This document shows, in pieces, positions 1 to 5,373 of a stretch of DNA of 5,639 nucleotides. A program made the translations under genes and the position numbers. This stretch comes from DASXPG01 sp036493755. GTDB lineage: Bacteria > Gemmatimonadota > Gemmatimonadetes > Gemmatimonadales > JACORV01. Under the pieces are notes generated by a model. The model searched no databases, was not told the DNA's origin, and saw only the letters and a program-made list of their open reading frames with translations. Numbering within the stretch: the first letter of the stretch is position 1; each line of letters starts with the position of its first letter. Location: positions 1 to 5,639 of the forward strand of contig DASXPG010000042.1 in NCBI GenBank assembly GCA_036493755.1, read 5' to 3'.

Positions 1-981
1 GACGTCGGCCATGTAGAGGTCGACGAAGAAGAAGTTGCGTTCCGACAGGTAGACGACCTTGCTGCCGTCGGGCGAAAGCTGCGGCGACACATGGTAGCCG
101 CCCCCCGAATTCCGCTGATTGAGTACCAGGTGCGACATGGACCGAGGCCGCTGCTGTTCGGGCAGCTGCGGCAGGTAGGTGTTCTGCACCGCCTCGATCC
201 ATTCATCGTCGAGGTTCTCGAGGCTGATGCCGAGCACCCGTTCGAAGCTGTGCTCGATGCCGCCCGAGAGCGTTCCCTGGAGGATCGCGCCGATCGACTC
301 ATCGCCCCACTTCTGGCCGATGTAGGCCCAAAGGGCATGGCCATAGCGATAGGGGAAAAAGCGCGGATCGTAATTCAGCTGTTCGATGCTCGGCATGTGG
401 CCGTGGATCGCCGCGTCGCGCATCCACATCGAGGTGTGAGGATCGACCGGGCCGATCGACAGATACTCGGCCATGCCCTCCATGAACCAGAGGGGCGGAT
501 TGATCTGGCTGATGGTGTTGATGCCTGCACCGGCGTGGCCGTGGCTGAAAATGTCGTACTGGAAGGCGTGCACCATCTCATGCTGGAGCACGTGCTCGAA
601 GTCGGCATAGGCCCCGGTGAAGGGGAGCACCATCCGGTTGCGATTGAAGTCGGTGAAGCCGCCGATGGCGTCGCCGAGATCCTCGTCGGTCGTGTTGGTC
701 TGAGAGAAGTCCGACGCCGACTGGTAGAGAATGATCGGCTTCCGTTCCTGGAACTCGTGCTGAAGGATGCGCGAGAGCCGGGCATAGCTGCGCTCCGCCA
801 TGCGTGCCGCATCGAGGGCGGGCTGGCGCTCAGAGCCGTAATAGTGGACCTCGAAATGCTGCGTCTCGATCACGTGCCAGTCGAAGGTCCGGTACTGGAC
901 CTTGTTCTGGCCGAACTGCGCGAGCAGCACCGTGGGTACAAACAGGGCGGCGAGGGAAAGCTGAACCAGGTGTCTGCGCAT
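1..981 (-). CDS. Secreted zinc metallopeptidase (peptidase MA-like) with start of TolB/PD40-type propeller, C-terminus outside window
   Basis: The first 327 codons of a gene that runs off the left edge with no stop. ATG at 981 is preceded by an AGGAG (992-988) at good distance. Residues 1-21 look like a signal peptide: Arg-Arg, a hydrophobic core, and LLA before Gln22, the likely cleavage point. Residues 35-275 resemble the gluzincin 'peptidase MA' fold. HEMVH at 134-138 is the HExxH zinc motif, and WFMEGMAEY (165-173) supplies the probable third ligand Glu168. From about residue 298 a SPDGSKVVYLS motif marks the first blade of a PD40/TolB-like beta-propeller that should continue outside the window. 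The protein probably cleaves or binds a protein or peptide in the envelope; the substrate is unknown. It starts 25 nt after rsfS, so co-transcription is plausible. Metallopeptidase class is fairly certain; the role is not. Confidence 0.88.
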   Translation of the reverse strand, partial: MRRHLVQLSLAALFVPTVLLAQFGQNKVQYRTFDWHVIETQHFEVHYYGSERQPALDAARMAERSYARLSRILQHEFQERKPIILYQSASDFSQTNTTDEDLGDAIGGFTDFNRNRMVLPFTGAYADFEHVLQHEMVHAFQYDIFSHGHAGAGINTISQINPPLWFMEGMAEYLSIGPVDPHTSMWMRDAAIHGHMPSIEQLNYDPRFFPYRYGHALWAYIGQKWGDESIGAILQGTLSGGIEHSFERVLGISLENLDDEWIEAVQNTYLPQLPEQQRPRSMSHLVLNQRNSGGGYHVSPQLSPDGSKVVYLSERNFFFVDLYMADV

Positions 982-1006
982 TGCGTTCTCCTGAGTATCG
1001 GACGCG

Positions 1007-1399
1007 TTAGAATCGACGCTGGGGTGCGTCACCCCACAAGCCTTCCAACTGATAGAACGACCGGAGCGTCGGATGGAAGACGTGGACCACGGTATCTACG
1101 TAGTCGACGAGCACCCAGCGCCCCTGGTTCAGTCCCTCAACCTGGTACGGTTTGAGGCCGGCCGCACCCAGTGTTTCAATCACGTACTCGGCGATCGCCC
1201 GAACGTGCGTATCGGACGTCCCCGAAACGACGACGAAGTAATCCGCGGCATCGGATAGATGCCTCAGATCAATCACCACGCCGTCCAGTGCCTTCCGCTC
1301 CCCGCACGCGGCAACAGCCGCGTCGAGCGAAACATTGATTGCAGGATTGGGCCGGCGCGGTCTCCGCGCAATGGGGCGAACCGGCGGCTTCTTCCTCAT
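1007..1399 (-). CDS. rsfS: Ribosome silencing factor RsfS (RsfA/YbeB/DUF143 family)
   Basis: A 130-residue protein. The family core runs from about residue 22 to 126 and shows the expected pattern: ALDGVVIDLRHLSDAADYF (37-55), SGTSDTHVRAIAEYV (59-73), VEGLNQGRWVLVDYVD (87-102), VVHVFHP (104-110) and FYQLEGLWGDAP (115-126). In studied bacteria RsfS binds ribosomal protein uL14 on the 50S subunit, blocks joining of the 30S, and so lowers translation during starvation. The first 20 residues form a basic, proline-rich extension (RKKPPVRPIARRPRRPNP) not needed for the fold, perhaps RNA-contacting. The ATG overlaps the TGA of the upstream DhaL-DegV gene (ATGA). No clear Shine-Dalgarno is visible, so translational coupling is likely. 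Many genomes place rsfS beside nadD; here it follows the ribosomal cluster instead. Confidence 0.96.
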   Translation of the reverse strand: MRKKPPVRPIARRPRRPNPAINVSLDAAVAACGERKALDGVVIDLRHLSDAADYFVVVSGTSDTHVRAIAEYVIETLGAAGLKPYQVEGLNQGRWVLVDYVDTVVHVFHPTLRSFYQLEGLWGDAPQRRF

Positions 1400-3240
1400 A
1401 TCCGGGCACCCGGCGCTTTGTTCCCAAGTGCAGCCGGAATCCCATCTTCCACCTGCCAGAAAACACCCCAGGCGTCGGGTCCCGCGTGAACGCCGATCAC
1501 CGCCGTGATCGGGGTCAGCACGATGTCGACCGGATGGAAGGCGAGGTGCAGGGCATCCCTGATCTGCCGGGCCGTCGCCTCCGCGTCCGCATGAGCGACT
1601 CCCATCCGGAGTCGCTCGTAACGCTCGGGGAGCGCGTCCCGCACCAGCTCGATGACCCGGGGCAGCAAGGCGGCCCGGCCCCGTACCCGGTCGACCGGCG
1701 TCACCCGACCCTCAGCGTCGAGCGACAGAATCGGCTTCATGTCCAGCAGGTTGCCCAGCCATCCCTTCACTCTGGATACGCGCCCCGATCGGACCAGGTT
1801 GTCCAGCGTATCTACAGTAAAGAACATCCCCGACTGGCTGCGCAGACGTTCCAGCTCGGACACGATGGCCACGGCGGACCAGCCGGCCTCGGCCAGCTCG
1901 GCGCCGCGGATCGCCAGCAAGCCGACGCCGAGCGAGGCGCTGCGGCTGTCCACCAGGTGGATGCCGCCCACTTTGAGCGCCTTGGCCGCCGATTCCGCGT
2001 TGCCCCAGGTGCCCGACAGCGTCGATGACAGGATCACGCCGACCACCGATTCCGCGCCGGCCCGCGCATGCGCGAACGATTCGGCGAACATGGCGACGGT
2101 GGGCTGCGACGTGGTGAGGTGGTTGCCGGCGCGCATCGTCTTGTAGACGGCTTCGGCGCTGATCTCGACGCGATCCTGGTAGACCTTGTCGCCCATCATC
2201 ACCTGGAGCGGCACCAGGCCGATGCCGTGACGGTCGAGCAGCTCGTCGGGAATGTCGCAGGAGCTGTCGGCGACGATGCCGACAGGCCGCGACGCCTCGC
2301 TGAGCATCCGATGCTGCTCGCGCATATCCTCGGCCTTGCGGCTGACGATCTCGCCCCAGCCTTCGGCCAAGTTGAAGAGCAGGTCGGGTTCGTTGAGATG
2401 CACGTGGACCCGCAGCAGCTCGCCGGTGCGGAGCACCAGGAGCGAGCCGCCGCCCAGCTCGTGCAGTTTTTCGCGCGCCGCCGCGCTGCTTGGCAGCGCC
2501 GCGCCTCGCACCAGCACCTCGGTGCAGTAGCGGTGGTCGCGGTCCTCGACGACCTCGGCGCTCGCCGCCGGCGCCGCGCCGGCGAAGGCCGCCGCCTCCT
2601 CGGTGGCTTCCTGGGTCGCCTTGCCGTCGATGAGCCGGACCACTCCCTCGATCATCCGCACGAAGCCTTTGCCACCGGCGTCGACGACGCCCGCCTTCTT
2701 CAGCTCGCGCAGCAGATCGGGGGTGCGGGCGAGCGCCTCTTCGGCCTGGGCCAGCGACTCGCGGAGCACGCCGCCGACGTCGGCGCCGCGATCCGCCGCG
2801 GCCTGCGCTCCCGCCGCGGCAGAGCGACAGACGGTGAGAATCGTCCCTTCAACCGGGTGCTCGAGCGCGCCCTCGAGGCGCTGGGATCCCAGCGTGATCG
2901 CGGCGGCCAGCTCGCGGGCCCGGATGCGGAAGCGGGCGCCGATGCCTTCATCGAAACCGACGAGAAAATGGGAGAGCATCATCCCGGAGTTGCCGCGCGA
3001 GCCCATCACGGCGGCCTGGGCCGCGGCGCGCGAGACGTCGGGGAGGGGCGCATCGCCCAGGCGCTGGAGGGCCTCGGCGATCGACTTCATGGTGAAGAAG
3101 AAATTGGTCCCGGTGTCGCCGTCGGGAACCGGATAGACGTTGATGCGGTTCAGCTCGTCGCGGCCCGCTGCCACCCATTGCGCCGCCGCGAGGAGCGAGC
3201 GCCGCAGCCTGGGCCCGTCGAGATATCCAATGCCCGGCAC
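1396..3240 (-). CDS. Fused DhaL (DAK2)-DegV protein, probable single-chain fatty acid kinase (FakA-FakB-like)
   Basis: A 614-residue protein with three parts. Residues 8-205 are a DhaL/DAK2 kinase domain: NVYPVPDGDTGTN (34-46), whose Asp40 and Asp42 are the expected magnesium/ATP ligands; GSRGNSG (80-86); and AGVVDAGGKG (183-192). Residues 235-300 resemble the FakA middle domain (RYCTEVLV, then LRVHVHLNEP at 276-285). Residues 318-600 are a complete DegV (FakB) domain: VADSSCDIPDELL (323-335), TTSQPT (376-381), LSSTLSGTW (404-412), DSRSASLG (431-438), SGRVSR (485-490) and His585 in HAGPDAWG. In Firmicutes, FakA phosphorylates a fatty acid held by separate FakB, giving acyl-phosphate for PlsX/PlsY. 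Here both halves lie in one chain and the FakA C-terminal domain appears replaced. The start is GTG, 7 nt after rplI, without a strong ribosome binding site. Domain calls are firm; the reaction is inferred. Confidence 0.92.
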   Translation of the reverse strand: MPGIGYLDGPRLRRSLLAAAQWVAAGRDELNRINVYPVPDGDTGTNFFFTMKSIAEALQRLGDAPLPDVSRAAAQAAVMGSRGNSGMMLSHFLVGFDEGIGARFRIRARELAAAITLGSQRLEGALEHPVEGTILTVCRSAAAGAQAAADRGADVGGVLRESLAQAEEALARTPDLLRELKKAGVVDAGGKGFVRMIEGVVRLIDGKATQEATEEAAAFAGAAPAASAEVVEDRDHRYCTEVLVRGAALPSSAAAREKLHELGGGSLLVLRTGELLRVHVHLNEPDLLFNLAEGWGEIVSRKAEDMREQHRMLSEASRPVGIVADSSCDIPDELLDRHGIGLVPLQVMMGDKVYQDRVEISAEAVYKTMRAGNHLTTSQPTVAMFAESFAHARAGAESVVGVILSSTLSGTWGNAESAAKALKVGGIHLVDSRSASLGVGLLAIRGAELAEAGWSAVAIVSELERLRSQSGMFFTVDTLDNLVRSGRVSRVKGWLGNLLDMKPILSLDAEGRVTPVDRVRGRAALLPRVIELVRDALPERYERLRMGVAHADAEATARQIRDALHLAFHPVDIVLTPITAVIGVHAGPDAWGVFWQVEDGIPAALGNKAPGARI

Positions 3241-3247
3241 CAGCGTT

Positions 3248-3691
3248 CTACTCGCGGACCACCCAGACGCGAACCTCCGGCTTCACTTCGGCGTGCAGCC
3301 GCACCGGCACCTTGTAGACACCGAGGGCCTTGAGGGGTTCGTCCAGCTCGATCGTCTTCTTGTCCACGCTGAAGCCTTCAGCCTTGAGCCGCTCGGCGAC
3401 ATCGGAGGCGGTGACCGAGCCGAAGAGCTTGTCGCCTTCACCGGCCTTCATGGTGAAGGTGAGCGAGACGGACTCGAGGCGCGCGGCGATGTCGCGCGAC
3501 ACCTGGACTTCGGCGGCGTGCTTGCGCCCCTTCTGGCCCCGCTCGGCTTCGAGACGGCGCCGGTTGGCGTCGGTCGCGAGGAAGGCGAGGCCGCGCGGCA
3601 GCAGGAAGTTGCGCGCGAAGCCGTCTTTCACCGTCACCAGCTCGCCGGCGTTGCCGACCTTGTCGACGTCCTGTCTGAGAATTACGTCCAT
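3248..3691 (-). CDS. rplI: 50S ribosomal protein bL9
   Basis: A 147-residue protein, the normal length for bL9. The N-terminal rRNA-binding domain begins MDVILRQDVDKVGNAGELV and carries the L9 signature VKDGFARNFLLPRGLA (21-36), with Phe25 where Tyr is common. A basic, helical connector (about 42-75) leads to the C-terminal domain, which contains GDKLFGSVTASDVAERL (86-102) and VYKVPVRLHAEV (125-136). bL9 binds domain V of 23S rRNA near the L1 stalk and projects from the 50S surface, where it helps limit frameshifting. The ATG at 3691 has a GGAG (3702-3699) seven bases upstream. It lies 22 nt after the DUF2232 gene and 7 nt before the DhaL-DegV gene, in the usual rpsF-rpsR-rplI cluster. Confidence 0.98.
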   Translation of the reverse strand: MDVILRQDVDKVGNAGELVTVKDGFARNFLLPRGLAFLATDANRRRLEAERGQKGRKHAAEVQVSRDIAARLESVSLTFTMKAGEGDKLFGSVTASDVAERLKAEGFSVDKKTIELDEPLKALGVYKVPVRLHAEVKPEVRVWVVRE

Positions 3692-3713
3692 GACTTTGCT
3701 CCGAAGTCGAGTG

Positions 3714-4655
3714 TCAGCTCTTCTTGGCCTTCAAGGCCAGCTTCCGCCAATCCACCCAGGTATCCGTCACACCCAGCGCCAGGGCACCGATCATCACCAC
3801 CGGCATCAGAAAAATCGTGAGAAAACTCGCGAGCAGCGCCACGAACGGCCCGCCGACGCCCGCGGCTCCGGCCAGCGACGCGACGATGCCGAGTCCCCGG
3901 ACCACGTACAGCCCGCCGAAAAACGCCGCGAGGTTTCCGCCGATCAGGTGCAGCGACTGGACCCCCGGAAACACCAGCGCCACCAGCGACAGCACCACGC
4001 CCCAGATCAGCTGGTCGCTGAAACGGAAGTCCCGCAGCCTCGGCAGCGGCTCCCCTTCGGGCTGCCGCACGAACCAGCGATAGAGTCCCCACGCCATCGC
4101 CAGCGCCGCAACCGACTGGAGCAGGACCAGGGCGGGGAGGAGCCGGCTCACCATCTCGACCATCCAGTCGAGCGTGGCGTCCATCGTCTGCAGCAACTCG
4201 CTCCCGTTAGGCAGGTTGCTGAGGTTCTGCGACATCACTTCCTGCGCCACGCGGGCCAGCATGCTGTAGTGCCGCGTCGCCAGCCAGTAGAGCTCGTGCC
4301 AGGAGAAGGGCGTGGCCAGCACCACCAGCACCGCGGCGGTGCCGGCGGCACCGACCGCCATCAGCCCGCCGCTCACCAGCTTGCCGCGGTTCTCCTGCGC
4401 GCCGCTGCCGAGCGCCACGGCGACGCCGCCCATCAGCAGGCAGACCCAGGCATCGGCGACCCGGTCGAACCCGTCGGCCGCTCCCGTCACGCTCCACACC
4501 GTGAAGGCGAGGAAGAGCAGGCCGATGAACGTTTCGCGCCGCGTGGGCCGCTGGAAGAGCAGCAGCAGGGCCAGCGGCCCGGTGATCAGCGCCACCGGGC
4601 TCACGAAAGCGAGTGCGAAGAAGTACGTCAGGGCGCCGAGGACGAACCTCAGCAC
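3714..4655 (-). CDS. DUF2232 (YybS-like) polytopic membrane protein
   Basis: A 313-residue, strongly hydrophobic protein with about eight predicted membrane segments, near residues 3-33, 42-60, 67-84, 95-114, 170-194, 215-232, 236-258 and 268-297. An amphipathic stretch with polar residues (about 118-168) separates the two halves. The PRLRDFRFSDQLIWG segment (205-219) and the C-terminal GVTDTWVDWRK (295-305) followed by a Lys-rich tail fit the DUF2232/YybS family. The molecular function is not known. Supporting context: in many bacteria a member lies beside rplI in the rpsF-rpsR-rplI cluster, and Bacillus yybS lies near gdpP and rplI. The GTG start at 4655 has no Shine-Dalgarno. A 9-bp hairpin sits where one would be expected, and upstream in-frame codons offer no other start, so low or coupled translation is likely. 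Confidence 0.85.
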   Translation of the reverse strand: MLRFVLGALTYFFALAFVSPVALITGPLALLLLFQRPTRRETFIGLLFLAFTVWSVTGAADGFDRVADAWVCLLMGGVAVALGSGAQENRGKLVSGGLMAVGAAGTAAVLVVLATPFSWHELYWLATRHYSMLARVAQEVMSQNLSNLPNGSELLQTMDATLDWMVEMVSRLLPALVLLQSVAALAMAWGLYRWFVRQPEGEPLPRLRDFRFSDQLIWGVVLSLVALVFPGVQSLHLIGGNLAAFFGGLYVVRGLGIVASLAGAAGVGGPFVALLASFLTIFLMPVVMIGALALGVTDTWVDWRKLALKAKKS

Positions 4656-4659
4656 ACTG

Positions 4660-4680
4660 CGCGGCGACCGCGTCGCCGCG
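4660..4680 (-). promoter_or_regulatory. Perfect 9-bp GC-rich hairpin in the rpsR-DUF2232 gap
   Basis: The arms CGCGGCGAC (4680-4672) and GTCGCCGCG (4668-4660) are exact reverse complements around a 3-nt loop. The stem takes 21 of the 31 nt between the rpsR stop and the DUF2232 GTG, and ends four bases before that GTG. No U-tract follows, so it is not a standard intrinsic terminator. It could hinder ribosome entry at the membrane-protein gene, stabilise the upstream mRNA end, or act as a DNA palindrome. The structure is plain in the sequence; any role is inferred. Confidence 0.55.
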
Positions 4681-4686
4681 GCCGGA

Positions 4687-4914
4687 CTACTGCCCGTAAC
4701 CCTTGATGTACGGCAACAGGGCGAGCTGGCGGGCCCGCTTGATGGCCGTGGCCAGCTGCCGCTGATGGCGGGCGCACATCCCCGACAGGCGGCTCGGCAG
4801 GATCTTGCCGCGATCGGTCAGGAACCGGCCCAGGGCGCGATCATCCTTGTAGTCGAGCACCCGCACACCGGCCTCGCAGACCGGACAGGTCTTGGAACGC
4901 GTGGACTTCATCAT
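4687..4914 (-). CDS. rpsR: 30S ribosomal protein bS18, zinc-binding form
   Basis: A 75-residue protein with the S18 core VLDYKDDRALGRFLTDRGKILPSR (19-42) and QRQLATAIKRARQLALLPY (51-69). Cys10, Cys13, Cys47 and His50 form a CxxC...CxxH set, the pattern of the zinc-binding ('C+') S18 type known for example in mycobacteria. Zinc-free S18 proteins lack these residues. bS18 pairs with bS6 on the 30S platform. The ATG at 4914 shares one base with the rpsF stop (TAATG). An AGGAGG (4930-4925) lies ten bases upstream, which favours this ATG over the adjacent one at 4911. No ssb gene intervenes between rpsF and rpsR, unlike in many bacteria. Confidence 0.97.
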   Translation of the reverse strand: MMKSTRSKTCPVCEAGVRVLDYKDDRALGRFLTDRGKILPSRLSGMCARHQRQLATAIKRARQLALLPYIKGYGQ

Positions 4915-5255
4915 TATTCGTCATCCTCCTCGGCGCCCACGGCCGACTCGACCGGGACCGGCGCAGCGGCCTCAGGCCCCTGCGCGACGACGAGGAAGCG
5001 CACCACGCCCTCCTCGAGCTTGATGGCCCGCTCGAACTCGGGCAGCACCGACGGCTCGGCCTCGAACTGCGAGATCACGTAGTAGCCGGTTTCGTGGCGG
5101 CGGATCGGGAACGCGAGACTGCGCTTTCCCCAGTGATTCTGATTCGGGGTGACACCGGCGCCCAGGAGCGCGTTGAAGCGCCCCAGCCGTTCATTCACGG
5201 CTGCCTCATCGAGCGCGGCATCAAAGATGTAGACGACTTCGTAACGACGGGTCAC
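4914..5255 (-). CDS. rpsF: 30S ribosomal protein bS6
   Basis: A 113-residue bS6. The N-terminal strand RRYEVVYIFDAAL (3-15), HWGKRSLAFPIRR (41-53), TGYYVISQFEA (56-66) and FERAIKLEEGVVRFL (74-88) are the family hallmarks, followed by a low-complexity Ala/Pro then acidic tail ending EEDDE. bS6 binds 16S rRNA together with bS18. I place the start at GTG 5255, giving VTRRYEVV, because an AGGAGG (5270-5265) lies nine bases upstream and S6 proteins begin just before this strand. An in-frame ATG at 5297 would add 14 unconserved residues and put the ribosome binding site inside the gene. GTG 5264 abuts the AGGAGG and is too close. First gene of the ribosomal cluster, probably expressed from the promoter near 5346-5373. 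Confidence 0.96.
   Translation of the reverse strand: MTRRYEVVYIFDAALDEAAVNERLGRFNALLGAGVTPNQNHWGKRSLAFPIRRHETGYYVISQFEAEPSVLPEFERAIKLEEGVVRFLVVAQGPEAAAPVPVESAVGAEEDDE
4925..4930 (-). promoter_or_regulatory. rpsR: rpsR ribosome binding site inside rpsF
   Basis: AGGAGG lies within the Glu-Glu-Asp codons of the acidic bS6 tail, ten bases before the rpsR ATG at 4914. It supports that ATG as the start and, with the TAATG overlap, coupled translation of the two 30S partners. Confidence 0.8.
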
Positions 5256-5258
5256 GTC

Positions 5259-5304
5259 TCGCACCCTCCTTTGGTCTCTCGGCCCCCGCTGGTGCAACGG
5301 GAGC
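5259..5304 (-). promoter_or_regulatory. Structured rpsF 5' leader: hairpin with possible loop-to-RBS pseudoknot
   Basis: In the RNA, GCUCCCG (5304-5298) pairs with CGGGGGC (5288-5282), giving seven pairs including one G-U. The 9-nt loop UUGCACCAG (5297-5289) contains GCACC, complementary to GGUGC (5265-5261) at the end of the Shine-Dalgarno. With one wobble the match extends to UUGCACC/GGUGCGA. This could form an H-type pseudoknot or a competing hairpin over the start region. The bS6-bS18 complex is known to bind leaders of its own operon in many bacteria, so an autoregulatory leader is plausible. I have not matched it to the known consensus. Confidence 0.4.
5265..5270 (-). promoter_or_regulatory. 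rpsF: rpsF ribosome binding site
   Basis: AGGAGG within AAAGGAGGG, nine bases before GTG 5255. It is one of the strongest Shine-Dalgarno sequences in the window and decides the rpsF start. Its last G lies in a segment that can pair with the loop of the upstream hairpin at 5282-5304. Confidence 0.88.
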
Positions 5305-5345
5305 AGGTGGTATGTTGTTCTGGTAAGCTACTTGGGAATCAAGCG

Positions 5346-5373
5346 GTTATCCAGTAGGTGCGCTCGTTGTAAA
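5346..5373 (-). promoter_or_regulatory. Sigma70-like promoter for the rpsF operon
   Basis: TTTACA at 5373-5368 (five of six matches to the -35 TTGACA), a 16-nt spacer, then GATAAC at 5351-5346 (four of six to TATAAT). The -10 overlaps the TAA of the upstream glycosyltransferase gene (5349-5347). The start of transcription would fall near 5339, giving a leader of about 84 nt before rpsF. Judged by eye only. Confidence 0.5.

Noticed and set aside
91..1155. 354-codon open frame on the plus strand opposite the metallopeptidase and rsfS
   Set aside because: The opposite strand encodes a signal peptide and HExxH metallopeptidase plus the RsfS C-terminus with clear family motifs; the plus frame has no recognisable domain and is an effect of high GC.
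1402..1413. Short palindrome CCGGGTGCCCGG just before the rsfS start
   Set aside because: Five-base arms with a two-base loop are too tight for a stable hairpin; it lies in coding sequence and is expected by chance at this GC content.
2068..3333. 421-codon plus-strand frame opposite the DhaL-DegV gene
   Set aside because: Composition is Arg/Ala/Gly/His-rich low complexity, with no domain, while the minus frame has complete DhaL and DegV motifs.
1007..3691. Possibility that the cluster encodes a defence or mobile system
   Set aside because: All genes match housekeeping families in a common ribosomal-protein neighbourhood; no integrase, transposase, terminal repeat or composition shift is visible.
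3330..4706. 458-codon plus-strand frame opposite rplI and the DUF2232 gene
   Set aside because: Gln/His/Arg/Pro-rich with no fold signature; it spans two minus-strand genes and their gap, as expected for an antisense shadow.
4914..5297. Longer rpsF starting at ATG 5297
   Set aside because: The extra residues are not S6-like, the AGGAGG at 5270-5265 would fall inside the gene, and no ribosome binding site of similar strength precedes 5297.
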